A stretch of DNA of 64,000 nucleotides from Posidonia oceanica (taxonomy: Eukaryota > Streptophyta > Magnoliopsida > Alismatales > Posidoniaceae): the NCBI GenBank assembly GCA_037176725.1, contig JAZBRS010000049.1, forward strand, positions 10,124,001 through 10,188,000, given 5' to 3'. Each line of letters starts with the position of its first letter. Positions within the stretch are counted from its first letter, which is position 1. Below, piece by piece: positions 52,970-63,774 of the stretch. Made by a program: the position numbers and the translations under genes. Below the pieces are notes generated by a model that ran no database searches, was not told where the DNA came from, and saw only the letters and a list, made by a program, of their open reading frames with translations.

Positions 52970-54099
52970 ACGAGAGAGGGCAAGAGGGCGAATCCTAGGA
53001 GGAGCTATGTTCGCTAAGGCGAAGTAGCTCGGGAAGGGGGATGATCAGAAGCAGGGGTCGCAGCAGGGGCGTCAGTAAAAGAAGGCACTCAAGCTCCAGC
53101 TAAGGAACTCGCTGACTGACCTCTGCTCGAAAGGCAAACAAATAACAAGGGATTAGAACCTGAAAGTAAAAATGCAAATGTTTTAATGTATGATATGAAT
53201 GCAGATGTATGCTTTCTTGCATGCTCTCCCTCACCAATCTAGGGTGCCCTAGTAGGCAGTCTACTTCGGACGCTCATGGGTGTACGGGTCACCGACTCAG
53301 GCTAGAAAAAAGCAGGTCCCACGTCTTAAACCTGGCCCAAAGCTCAGGTGGTGACATAGTGGTGCGTAGGTGGCCTTGACCCTGCCAGAAGCATGGGTGG
53401 TACCCTCTACGAACACCATCGCGACCCCCTGACAAGGGGGGACAGATCGATCTACTTACACCACGCCAAAGCGTTGGGGGCAAGAGACCGGGACTATCCT
53501 TCTCAGATTGTAGGTGGACTCAGATGAGAAAAATGCATGCCCTATATGATGCTTTATGCAGATGCTTCGCGTTTTATCTTGCGCATTTTATTAACTCAAG
53601 GGGGTGCCGGTGTGTTTGCACTCTCTAGTTGCTCCTAGAAGTTCTTTTTACTTGCTGTTTTTAATTAGCCATGGAGGAAGCAATCAGTCTCTAATTGTCC
53701 TTAGGCTTAATGCAAAAGGGGAAGAAAATCACCAAATCATGGCAAGCAAGCAACACACATCATTGCAAAAGGCATGGGCATGGCATGTGTATGTGTGTGT
53801 GAGCATGACAGTGAAGGAAAAACACTTATCATAGCAGAAGCAGATATGCATAGCATGTGTAGGTGCAGTGGCATTGCATTGGTGTAAAAGGAAGCATTCA
53901 TCATTCAAAAGGCATGCATGGTGTGCCAAGCAAGTATTTAGACATGTGATGCAGGCAAATAAAGCAGCGCAAGCAATCGTGGCATAAAGCAGGTAAATAA
54001 ACATGCAAGCAGGTAAGCAGGTAAAGCAAGTAGAAGCAAAAGGCAAGCAAAACACAAAAGCAAGTGGCGAGAAGGCCAAGGCAAAAGCCGGAGTACTGC
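52970..54099 (-). promoter_or_regulatory. Untranslated leader of E2
   Basis: About 1.1 kb without a credible ORF. 53270-53545 is the conserved leader block; the rest up to the PBS is rich in AAGCAAGCA and GCATGTGTA words and aligns with 4240-4640 of E1. Confidence 0.6.
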
Positions 54100-54117
54100 T
54101 CCCCAGCAGAGTCGCCA
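54100..54117 (-). promoter_or_regulatory. Primer binding site of E2
   Basis: The minus strand reads TGGCGACTCTGCTGGGGA, one base after the LTR end ...GGATTACTACA. This is the least mutated PBS in the window. Confidence 0.88.
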
Positions 54118-54271
54118 CTGTAGTAATCCTGAAATATCAAATCCACGTATGATGCCAAAGCTCTCGCGCACAGATCGACATTAGGGTCACTATATGCAGT
54201 AGGATTCGAGGGTAGAAACTCGACTCCGAAACGCTGGCAAAAAGAAAAGAAAAGAAGTGATAAGACAAAAT

Positions 54272-54282
54272 CAGAGTCGCCA
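54272..54282 (-). promoter_or_regulatory. PBS-like 11-mer inside U5 (E2 5' LTR)
   Basis: TGGCGACTCTG on the minus strand, ~153 bp from the LTR end and identical to the first 11 bases of the PBS at 54107-54117. Confidence 0.65.
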
Positions 54283-54449
54283 CCAGGTCTATTGAGTTGG
54301 AAGACAAGGAAAACCGAGGGAAAGCATGAAAAGACATGCAAAACTGGATGCAAAGAGGGGGCAAAGGAATGCAATGCAATGCTAAGCTATGCTATGCTAT
54401 GCTATGACTCATGCCTAGGATAAGGAAAGGTCGATGCGAGACAAGAGAA

Positions 54450-54525
54450 AGGGCAAGGACTCCTGTTACGCACGGGGAAGGTGTTAGGCACCCCCGATAC
54501 GTCCGAGAGTCGGTCTTTCTTAGGC
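54450..54525 (-). promoter_or_regulatory. Block conserved between LTR families (E2 5' LTR)
   Basis: Copy matching 8575-8650, with GCACGGGGAAGGTG where the 3' LTR has GCACTGGGAAGGTG. Confidence 0.55.
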
Positions 54526-55010
54526 AATCTCATGCTAATGCAGGGAAATGCTAGCCTAATGCTTAAATGCCATGAATGCCTATCTGCTGTGCATGGGAAA
54601 TAAACGTGCTATCTATATGCTCAGCAACTCTGCTAGTGTTCCGAACTGGGTGGACCCTGGTTCGTGAGAACTCCTAGGCAGTAAGCATCATAGCCCTAAA
54701 TGCAGATGCAGGCGTTAAAGCAAAACTACAGGGAAAACCAAGCAATGCGAGCGACATGCAAGAGATAAAACAAAATGGGTGCGGAAAATGAGGCAAACAA
54801 GCAGAAAACGATGCAATATACGGAATACGAGGCAAAGGAGTGGAAAATGATGCAAGATGCAGAAAACGAGGCGAAAGCAAGGTGCAAAACCAAAACAAGG
54901 GTTAGGCAGCATGTATAGGGGTTGCAGCAAGCATTAGAAGCAATAAAACGCAAAAAACGGCGAACAAATCAAAATCAGCGTTTTAAAACCAAGTGAAGCC
55001 AACTGCAAGC

Positions 55011-55068
55011 GTTGGACGCTGGCAATAGCGGCGTCCAACGTTGGACGCTGCCATTTCTGGCGTCCAAC
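55011..55068 (-). repeat. Inverted-unit cluster B1' (two perfect units)
   Basis: Arms at 55011, 55031, 55040 and 55060, all perfect, with the complete 18-bp palindrome at the junction. Partner of the decayed 9136-9193 cluster. Confidence 0.93.
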
Positions 55069-55250
55069 AACTGCTGGAGGCAGACAGCATGCAACATTTG
55101 GAAAACAATGCATTCTAGCTATATGAATGCAATACAGATGCAAAAATGCAGCTAAATGGGTGCAAGACATGCAAGACTAACTTAACAGAGGATCAGAAGA
55201 GGAGTCAGAGCAAGGAGCAAGCTAGGATCAAAGATCAAAGCAAGCAGAGT

Positions 55251-55308
55251 GATGGACACCCCTGTACATGGCGTCCGACGTTAGACACCAGAGTGACAGG
55301 CGTCTAAC
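55251..55308 (-). repeat. Inverted-unit cluster B2' (two decayed units)
   Basis: Arms GATGGACAC 55251, GCGTCCGAC 55271, GTTAGACAC 55280 and GCGTCTAAC 55300; 11-nt spacers kept. Confidence 0.82.
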
Positions 55309-55478
55309 ACAGGCCAGAGAGAAAAAAGAAAAAAGCATACAAAAGAAAGATAAAAAAATGGGAACATGCATTTGGGCTACTGGAGATAAGCAGAGGGCAA
55401 ACATGCAAGCAAGGGGAGCATAAGAAACCAATTAGACCTTACCTGTAGCATGTGCCAGGCCAGAGGCTCAACCAGAAC

Positions 55479-55536
55479 GTTGGACGCTAGCTAGGCCAGC
55501 ATCCAATGTTGGACGCCGGCACCAGCAGTGTACAAC
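55479..55536 (-). repeat. Inverted-unit cluster B3' (two units)
   Basis: Arms GTTGGACGC 55479, GCATCCAAT 55499, GTTGGACGC 55508 and GTGTACAAC 55528, sharing the GCATCCAAT change with 9605-9662. Confidence 0.86.
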
Positions 55537-55979
55537 GCCCTGGGAGGCACAAACACACAGAAACTTGCATGGGACATAGCAAATGAACTAAAGAAGCCAT
55601 GGAATAATTGCAAAGGAAACTAGCATGCATGGTGTAGTAATCCCAGTGTTCGGATCGTCCATGCACGATGCCAAAGCTCGCGTGCACCGATCGGAATCAG
55701 GCTCACTATAAGCGGCTACGTCCGAGAAGGAAGGCCTAACTCGAAAACATTTAAAAGAGAGAAAAGGGAAAGAAAAGAAGAAGATAAGACAAAATCGGAG
55801 TCGCCACCAAGTCTATTAAGTCGGAAGACGGGGAAAACCGGGGAAATGCGTGAATAATCACGCAAAACCAAGCAAAAGATGCAAAGCAAAGCAATGCAGA
55901 AGAAATGAGATGCAAATGAATGCAAATGAAGTGACTCGTGCCTAGGACAAGGGCAATATGGTCATTGCGGGCCAAGAGA

Positions 55980-56053
55980 GGGTAAGGACTCCTGTTACGC
56001 GCGGGGAAGGTGTTAGGCACCCCCGACACGCCCGAGAGTCGGTCTTTCTAGGC
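55980..56053 (-). promoter_or_regulatory. Block conserved between LTR families (E4)
   Basis: CCTGTTACGCGCGGGGAAGG..., same order of words as in E1-E3. Confidence 0.55.
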
Positions 56054-56329
56054 TTACGCTCGCATATGCAGGGAAATGCAGACTTTAGAATGCCTAAGTG
56101 CCAATGAATGCCTATCTAAATGCTCAAAGGTGTGCTCTAAGTGATGAAAGACGATGCAAGGAAGTAAACGTGCAATCTAAGCGCTCAGCAATGCTGTCTG
56201 TGTTCCGAACCGGGCGAAGCCTGGCTCGTGAGAACTCCGGACAGTAAGCATCACTGCCCTATACGCAAGTGCCGGCGAGAAGGCGAAACAGCGAGAAAAC
56301 CATGCAATGCAATCGACATGCAAGGGAAA

Positions 56330-57125
56330 ACGGCGTAAAACAGTGCGAGGAACGAAACAAGAATGAGAAAAGATGCGAAAACAAGGTTGACATGCAAAAT
56401 GATGCAAGGAACGGAACAAGAACGCGAAACGGTGCAGGAAAACGAAAGAAGGGCGCAAAACTGGGCAAGAAAACAAGGGCACGCAAAACGAGACGAGAAA
56501 ACGAAAGGGCACGCAAAGCGGTGCGAGAAAACAAGACTGCACGCAAAACAGAGCAAGACAAGGAAGCGGCACGCAAAACGGAGCGAGAAAACTTGAAAAC
56601 ACGCAAAACGGTGCAAGGAAACTAAAGGGCGCGCAAAACGGTGCAAGACAAAGAAGCGGCACGCAAAACTAGGCGAGGAAACAAGGTTGCACGCAAAACG
56701 AGGCGAAAAAACTAAAGGGCACGCAAAACGGTGCAAGACAGAGAAGCGGCACGCAAAACAGTGCAAGAAAACAAGACTGCACGCAAAACGAGGCAAGACA
56801 AAGAAGCGGCGTGCAAAACGGAGCGAGAAAACTTGAAAGCACGCAAAACGGAGCGAGAAGACTAAAGGGCACGCAAATCGGTGCAAGACAAAGAAACGGC
56901 ACGCAAAACGGAGCGGGAGAACTAGAAAGCACGCAGAACGAGGCGAGAAAGCTAAAGGACACGCAAAACGATGCAAGACAGAGAAGCGGCACGCAAAACG
57001 GTGCAAGAAAACAAGACTGCACGCAAAACGAGGCAAGACAAAGAAGCGGCACGCAAAACGGAGCGAGAAAACTTGAAAGCACGCAAAACGGAGCGAGGAA
57101 ACTAAAGGCACGCAAAACGATGCAA
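56330..57125 (-). repeat. ~30-bp tandem array in E4 LTR
   Basis: About 26 units built on GCACGCAAAACG(G/A)NGC(A/G)AGA. Three sub-types alternate (GTGCAAGACAAAGAAGCG, GAGCGAGAAAACTTGAAA, GAGGCAAGACAAAGAAGC), giving a higher-order pattern absent from E3, where one type dominates. Confidence 0.88.
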
Positions 57126-60100
57126 ATGGCATGCAAATGAGTGTAGTGCAGGGGTTCAGGAGGACATACCTGGAGATCCGGGAGTCTGATCGGAGATCTG
57201 CTTGGTCCATGCTGAAGAGCGCTTCGCTGCGGTCGCCTGGGCAGCTTACTTGAGGAGATCCAACGGTCGGATTGGAAGATATCGCAGCTTCAAGGCAGAA
57301 GGGCCAGAACAGGAGAGAAGAACAGATCTAAGTGTTTAGGAGGTCCTAGGGGTGTGTTGAAGGTCCTCCCAAGTGAAGGGGAGTTAAAAGTGCCTAGTGT
57401 ATGCGAAGGGGATGCTTAAATGCTAGATTAAATGAATGCGGGATGCATGCAAAACGAGAAAAGGCAAAGAGAAGCAATTTGGAAAGAACAGGGATTCAAA
57501 AACATTTTTGAAGAAAGGAAGGGGCTAAAATGCAAATTTTCCAGAAAACAGGGGTTCTGGGGAGTCCGGGAATGCAAGCGGAGGGCCTACATGCAATTTT
57601 TGCAAGCATAGGAGTTAAAATGCAACTTAGGGGCAAAACAGTCTTTTTGCATAGTTTTTTTTTGAAAGATGCAAGGCTCTATGTGTGATTTTTAAATCAT
57701 GCAGGGTCTGAAAATGCAATTTTACATGCAAAATATGCTCTGAGATCACTGACCATGGACTGAAATGCAATTTTTAAAAATGCAAGGTTGAAAATGCAAT
57801 GCAATAAGCTAATATGCATGCAAAAGGGCTACTGTCCATTTAAAATGGACTTAAGTGCAAATATGCAAAGCCAGAAGGTAAAAAATGCAATGCAGTATGC
57901 AAAATGAGAAAATAAAACCTAGGTTACTACAGTTCAGAGGACTAAGATGCAAAAATGACAAAAACAGGGATCTGAAATGCAATATAATAAGGTAAATTTC
58001 ATGCATTAAAATTAAATAATCTACTGCAGGATTCAGATGCAAAAATTGAAATCAGAAGGGCTAAACTTAAACTTTTTATAACTGGAAAGCACAGTAAATG
58101 GACTAAAAGGCGAATACAGAGAGACACAGATATTTTATGCAATTTAGCATGGTTTTAAATTAAAAATAAAGCAACTTAAATGATATAAGGACCAAAATGT
58201 AAAAATAAGGAAACTTAAGCTAAACATGCAATATTCACACAAAAAACTATACAACTGAGAAAATAAATGAACAGTGGCCGCCGGCGGAGGGAGTACTGTA
58301 GCAGTGAGCTTCCAGTCCTCACCACCGCCGGCACAGGGGGGTTGGGGAAGCGCTGGGCGGCGGAGGCTGTTGCTGCCGTCCGTGCGGAGCTCCGGGGATC
58401 ATCGGGAAGCCGTTCTGCTGGTTGGAGCGCTGTGAAGACCGGAGATCGTCGCCGGAGAAGAAGGTCTGACCGGCGAGTCGAAAATGGCGCAGGAGGGCCG
58501 GAAGCTTGCTTCTGAGCGGTGGAAAAGCAGAAGAGGAAGGAGGGAGAGCTGAGGAAGTGAGAAAATACCTTCTCCCGCGTCTGGAATGTGCTCCCGACCT
58601 CCGCAGTATCGGAGTTGGCCGGCGGCGTCTGTCCGGTTGCAGCGGTGGTCGTCGTGCGCTTGCAGAGGCTGGAACCTTCTCTGGGTGATCCTCCGATGCT
58701 CCCTGGACGATAGGACGGAGGTTCTGTAGCTCGAGTGAAGGACCGGCTTTTTTGGGTCCTCAGGTTGCTGCCGGAGGTGGGGGGCTCTGTCTGCTGCTCG
58801 TCCGATGGAGCGGAGCCCTCCGGGAGGAAGCTGGAGGTCCGGTGGTGGGTTCTGGGTGTTCAGAAAGGCCGGGAAGAGACTGGAGGGGAAGTTCGGGTTT
58901 GGAGCGGATTTCGGACAGGAACTGGTGCAGGTGTTTGTGGTGGAGCGTTTCGCCTGTGGTGGGGGAGAAGGCTGAAGGCTGGGCGGCTTAGGGAGATGGT
59001 GTCTTGGTGAGTAACAGGGCCGAGTTTGAGAGGATGTGGTGGACTGTGGTGAGGAGAATTCCAGAAGGGATGCGAGTTGGGTTCGGTCTGGATTCCAGGA
59101 GGTTTCCGGCGAAATGTGGGTTGGTTTCTCTGTGGGGAGGAAAGGAGAAGTTGCAGGTGGCTTGGGTGAGATTGGGGGGCGAATTCTGGGCTGTTCTTGG
59201 GGTGTTTCGGGCTCTGGTTCGCTGTGGAAAGAAGAGCCGGAAGTCGGGTGTTTTTCGGTGAATTTTAGAGGAAGAACGGGGCTCTCCCTCGCTGGGGATT
59301 CACTGGAATGCCTCCTTCTCTCTTCCGGGATCAACTCTGGTTTTCTCCTCTCTATTCCCTCCTCAAATCGGCTCTGATTTCCCCTCCTTTCTGCCTTGAA
59401 CTCTGATGACTTCTCTTCTTGGTTTTGCAGGTCTGCGGCAATTGAATGCCGAGGAGGGGTGGTGGCAGGTGCACGGACGGAGTTCGGCGCGTGCTCGTCC
59501 GGCTCGAGCAGGAGATGGCAGACCGCTGCAGCGCTGCAGGCCAGCGGGCACTGTAGCAGCTGGCACGCGGGAGAGGGAAGGAGGACGACGGCACTGTAGC
59601 TGCGGGCCGGGCTGATGTTTTGAAAAAGAAAAAAGAGAGAAAAAAGGAGAACGGGCTGATGAGCCCAGTAAGGAAGAAAAGAAAAGATAAAAGGAAGAAA
59701 GAAAGAAAGATGGAAGGAAGGAGGGAAATAAAATAGGAAAAAATAAGATAAAAATAAATAAAAATATTAGATGACTTGGGTTGTAGGTTAGATGTTTAGT
59801 TGGATTTTTTAATGACTGTTTTTAGGTTAATTAGTGTGTTTTAGGCTTGATTAGGGTTTTAGGGTTTTATTTTGTTTTTAATTTGTTTTCCACTTGATTA
59901 GGTGTTGGTTAAGTCTTTTTAAATCGTTTTTAAAATTGTGTTTTCTTGTTAAGTATCTTAGGATGTTAATTAGGATTTTTAGGATTTATTTTTATATTAA
60001 TTAGAAAGGGTTTTGGGCTTTTTAGTTCTAGTCTTTTATGTTTTTCTTCCTTAAGTCTTTTTGAACCATGTTTTTGATTTTTATTTGTTAATTCTTCTTG

Positions 60101-61235
60101 ATGTTTTTTTTTTAGTTGGATTTTTCTGGTTTGATTAAGTGTTTTAAGTCTTTTAACTGTATGTTCTTTTTCCTTTTTTAATTAAGTTCTTATGCTGTTT
60201 CTTTCTTATGTTTATTAGGTTAGGTCTTTTACCTCCTTTAATTACTTGTTTTATTGTTTGATTTTTAATTCTTCTCTTTAGGGTTTGTTTTTTAATTCTT
60301 TTAGTGGGGTTTTTATTCTTGGTAGGTTCTGACTTTATTTCAGTTTTTTACTTGATTTTACAGTATTTTCTTTTAGTTTGTTTTGCATTTTTTAGTTTGC
60401 ATGCTTGGTTTTCTTTTTAGCTTGATTTAGTTAAGTTTGAGTTTTTTAATCATTTGTTTAATGTTTTTTAGTTGCTTTTCTTGGAATTCTGATTTGTTTC
60501 TTTTATGTTTTGGGGTTTTACAGATTTTTAAGGATTTTCGTGGATTTTTGCAAAAGAAAGAAGAAGAAAAGAAAAAGAAGAAGAAAAGGGGAAAAAGGAG
60601 AATAAAAGGGGAAAGAGATAGGTTTGAGGGAAAAGATTTTTTAAAATTCAGGGAAAATGTTAAAAATAAAGTAAAAATAGGAATAAGATAGAGAAAGGAT
60701 AGGAGTACAAAGGGGGCCCACAGCCAAGCCAGAAAAAGGACAAGAAGGGGATGAAAAGAGAGACGATAATCAGGAGAGAGAGAGGAGAGAGAAAACGATA
60801 ATCCCGGAGAGAGAAAACGATAATCCCAGCAAAAGGGGGTCTTAAAAGTCTCGGAAAGGGGTGAAACTTGGCGGGTGCGGGGTCTACGGTTTCTAGTTCT
60901 GGTCTCGGAGTTTTGGTTTGGTTCTGACGAAGTTTTGGAGGGGTTTTGAGGTGTAGAAAAAGGGTATTTTTGCCTAAGTTTCCTAGGGTTTTTGGGAGGG
61001 GTCTGGTTTGAGATTTTGCAGGCTTTTTGGTGGGTCTGCTAAGTCATCAGGGGTGAGTTTTCCTATGGATTTTGGTGGGTTTTCAGGTTCAGGAAAGGGG
61101 GGTAATCCTAGGTTGAGTTTGGGCTTGTTTTGAAGGGAAAGAAGGAGAGGAAGGTGTGGGTTTGGGTCTAGATTCGGGTCCAGCAGCCACCGGAAGGCTC
61201 CAAACGATCCAGCCTGTCAAAATGGGGTGTCAACA

Positions 61236-61252
61236 GATGCCCCTCCCTGAGC
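61236..61252 (-). promoter_or_regulatory. Polypurine tract of E4
   Basis: The minus strand reads GCTCAGGGAGGGGCATC before TGTTGACACC, as in E3. Confidence 0.9.
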
Positions 61253-61282
61253 GAGGCCGAGTGAAGCGAGGCCGCTGCTCAG
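61247..61282 (-). other. PPT-adjacent hairpin (E4)
   Basis: CTGAGC/GCTCAG outer stem with GGCC/GGCC inner stem; E2 has GGTC/GACC in the same place. Confidence 0.6.
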
Positions 61283-61688
61283 GGTTGACGGGACACCCCA
61301 TTTGACCGGCGAGAGCAGAGGGTTGCTATCGGCGTGAGCCACTTATTCGGCGAATGCGCCGAGCATCGTGGATCGTTGCCGCAGTGCAAAGTGCAGGTGC
61401 AAATGGATGAGATGCAATGTATGCGATGCATGCTAATGCGGATGCAATGCAGAAGTTAGTGCTAGAGTTAGTACCGATGGAGGGACCGAAGTGACGCGGG
61501 TGACGCTGGCGATGCTGACGACGCTGAAGGGGGACGTTGCGGTGCACCGCGGAGCTTGATGGGAGGTCCAGACCTGCCACGAAAAGAAGGATGGCCAAAG
61601 CCACAGAGGCGCGACGGGAGAGGTGGACCTTTTCCCGGACGCAGAAGGATGCGGGGCTCCGTCTTTTGGGACGAAGTCGCGCGGGGAG
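61283..61688 (-). other. Unique 3' UTR next to the polypurine tract (E4)
   Basis: No gene. Conserved with 16378-16856 of E3 at its start (GACACCCCATTTGA, GTGAGCCACTTATTCGG), then GC-rich and diverged. Confidence 0.5.
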
Positions 61689-62870
61689 GTGATAAGTTGT
61701 CGGACTTATCGACCGGATGAGTTTCGGATCATCAGCCGAGGGCGATAGTTTACAGTCCTATCAACCGGAACGATAGTTTACGGTCCTATCAACCGGAAAG
61801 GCGCAGTTGTGAGTGATAGTTACTGGATATCAGCCGTATAACATGGTTGCCATAGATAGTTTAGGATATCAGCCTAGATAGATAGTTTAGGATATCAGCC
61901 TAGATAGTTTAGGTTATCAGCCTAGATAGATAGTTTACAGTCCTATCAACTGGAAAGGGCAAACCATGAGGGATAGTTACTGGATATCAGCCGTATAACG
62001 CAAGTGCCGGATAGTTTAGGATATCAGCCTAGATAGATAGTTTAGGATATCAGCCTAGATAGTTTAGGTTATCAGCCTAGATAGATAGTTTAGGTTATCA
62101 GCCTAGCGGCATTGCGAGGGACAGTTACTGGATGTCAGCCGTATAATGCAATTGCGATAGATAGTTTAGGATATCAGCCTAGATCGATAGTTTTTAGGAT
62201 ATCAGCCTAGATCGATAGTTTACAGTCCTATCAACTGGAGAGAGCAATTGCAAGGGATAGTTACTGGATATCAGCCGTATAACGTAATTGCCATAGATAG
62301 TTTAGGATATCAGCCTAGATCGATAGTTTAGGTTATCAGCCTAGATCGATAGTTTAGGATATCAGCCTAGATAGATAGTTTAGGATATCAGCCTAGAAAG
62401 GGCAATTACGAGGGACAATTACTGGATGTCAGCCGTATAACGTAGATGCCGGATAGTTTAGGATATCAGCCTAGATAGATAGTTTAGGATATCAGCCTAG
62501 CGATAGTTTAGGTTATCAGCCTAGATCGATAGTTTAGGTTATCAGCCTGGCGGCATTGCGAGGGACAGTTACTGGATGTCAGCCGTATAACACAACTGCG
62601 GGCCAACCATGGATCGGCCAGAAGATAGATAGTTTAGGAATATCAGCCTGAGAATAGATAGTTTAGGATATCAGCCTGAGAATAGATAGTTTAGGAATAT
62701 CAGCCTGGGAATAGATAGTTTAGGAATATCAGCCTGGATCGATAGTTTAGGAATATCAGCCTGAGAGTGCTTGATTGTTGATAGTTTAGGATATCAGCCT
62801 AAGGGTGCTTGATTGATGAATGATCGAGCGATGAGTGATTGGTTGATGAGTGGTTGATCGCTGAACGATT
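61689..62870 (-). repeat. Hairpin array 1 in E4 3' UTR
   Basis: Opens with GATAAG-TTGTCGGA-CTTATC and GATGA-GTTTCGGA-TCATC. Then come many GATA-GTTTAGGA-TATC and GATA-GTTTAGGT-TATC units followed by AGCCTAGAT, with spaced units of GATA-GTTACTGGA-TATC or GACA-GTTACTGGA-TGTC (62120, 62414, 62564). The last pair is a compensated stem change within one repeat type. Confidence 0.9.
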
Positions 62871-62883
62871 GATTGATTGACAA

Positions 62884-63205
62884 GAGGGGATGAGATCATG
62901 ATGAGAGGCTACTTCTAAAGAGGGAGATGAGGTAATGATGAGAGTTATTGCTAAAGAAGGGGGTGAGGTAATGATGAGAACTAATGCTAAAGAAGGGGGG
63001 TGAGGTAATGATGAGAACTAATGCTAAAGAAGGGGGGTGAGATAATGATGAGAACTAATGCTAAAGAAGGGGGTGAGGTAATGATGAGAACTAATGCTAA
63101 AGAAGGGGGGTGAGATAATGATGAGAACTAATGCTAAAGAAGGGGGATGAGGTAATGATGAGAACTAATGCTAAAGAAGGGGGATGAGGTAATGATGAGA
63201 GCTTG
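62884..63205 (-). repeat. 37-bp tandem array 2 in E4 3' UTR
   Basis: Eight or so units of GAGGTAATGATGAGAACTAA + TGCTAAAGAAGGGGGGT, ~37 bp, very uniform, so recently amplified. Absent from E2 and E3. A Ser/Pro/Leu-rich open frame on the minus strand here is a by-product. Confidence 0.9.
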
Positions 63206-63341
63206 ATTGAAAAAGGTGATAAGATATCGGACTTATCGGTCGGCAAAGAGGAGATGAGATAATGATGAGATTGGTTGATTGAGAAAGGTGATAAGATATC
63301 GGACTTATCGGCCGGCAAAGAGGGGATGAGAACAAGGGTGA
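63206..63341 (-). repeat. Degenerate GATAAG/CTTATC hairpin units (E4)
   Basis: Two copies of GTGATAAGATATCGGACTTATCGG(T/C)CGGCAAAGAGG at ~63216 and ~63288; the same hairpin occurs in E3 at 16857 and 17872. Confidence 0.75.
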
Positions 63342-63417
63342 GATACCGCGGGGCGTCTGAAAAGATGCCCCTGGTATCAGGATGATACCAGGGGTTGGTT
63401 GAAACGTCCCTGGTATC
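63342..63417 (-). other. Twin hairpin (E4)
   Basis: GATACC-GC-GGGGC...GCCCC-T-GGTATC at 63342-63378 and GATACCAGGGG...CCCTGGTATC at 63384-63417; the best paired version of the three. Confidence 0.7.
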
Positions 63418-63774
63418 GAGAAAAGCGAAGGGTGGACAAAACTGACGTGTTTGTCAGACGAGTAGTTTGGGGTACCAGCCCGAAGGAGACTCAGCCGGGA
63501 ATGTCCGGTGGCAGGTCGGACGGCGCGGGTTCGCAGAGGTTCTGGAGCCTGAGTTTTTGCTGAGGACTTTCCTACGTCATGTGAGCAATCAGTCGGGCCA
63601 AGGGGCCTCCGGACGTGAGCGACGAGGAGCATGGAATGCATGATCAGCTTTGAAATGTGAACAGCCAGCGCAAAACAATTTTGCATTGATAGAATTGTTG
63701 GTTACATGCCCGTGACAGGCCAAAAAGTACAGCACAACTTGAAAGGAAGACAGAATGACAGCTGCATGATGGCT

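Larger units (their letters stand above)
8254..55632 (-). mobile_element. E2: minus-strand Tat/Ogre-like element, host of E3 and E4
   Basis: Read on the minus strand: 5' LTR (54119 rightwards, broken by E4), PBS 54100-54117, leader, gag, protease, RT, two RNase H domains, integrase, extra ORF, hairpin array, polypurine tract 38079-38095, and a 3' LTR split by E3 into 36757-38078 and 8254-10361. Excluding E3, the 3' LTR is ~3.43 kb and the internal region ~16.0 kb. The far end of the 5' LTR is beyond the window. Several single stops and frameshifts make it non-autonomous now, though it is the best preserved pol in the window. Confidence 0.93.
54119..55632 (-). repeat. E2 5' LTR, PBS-side part
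   Basis: Matches 8254-9765 closely and ends at AGCATGCATGG, where E4 begins. The remaining ~1.9 kb should lie beyond E4, outside the window. Contains the PBS-like 11-mer, the conserved block, the 20-bp array and three inverted-unit clusters. No gene. Confidence 0.94.
55633..61235 (-). repeat. 3' LTR of E4 (family B)
   Basis: Sense ends TGTTGACACC and GGGATTACTACA; 5,603 bp. Layout as in E3: U5 part with PBS-like CGGAGTCGCCA (55796-55806, one mismatch) and conserved block (55980-56053), ~30-bp array, GGACTAAAATGCAA-type repeats (57500-58200), GC-rich segment (58270-59620), T-rich tract (59760-60540), purine tract and GAGAGAAAACGATAATC repeats (60540-60830), GTTTTCCTAGG-type end. It has no telomere-like tract comparable to that of E3. 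No gene. Confidence 0.94.

Noticed and set aside
58399..59334. A 311-codon Pro/Ser-rich frame in the E4 LTR, and similar frames at 13080-13610 and 33468-33881.
   Set aside because: They lie in the GC-rich LTR segment, are not conserved as protein between E3 and E4, and many overlapping frames are open there.
63171..63686. A 171-codon minus-strand frame at the right end.
   Set aside because: Most of it translates the 37-bp array (SPISYHL repeats) and the twin hairpin. The conserved extra ORF ends upstream of it at 63775.
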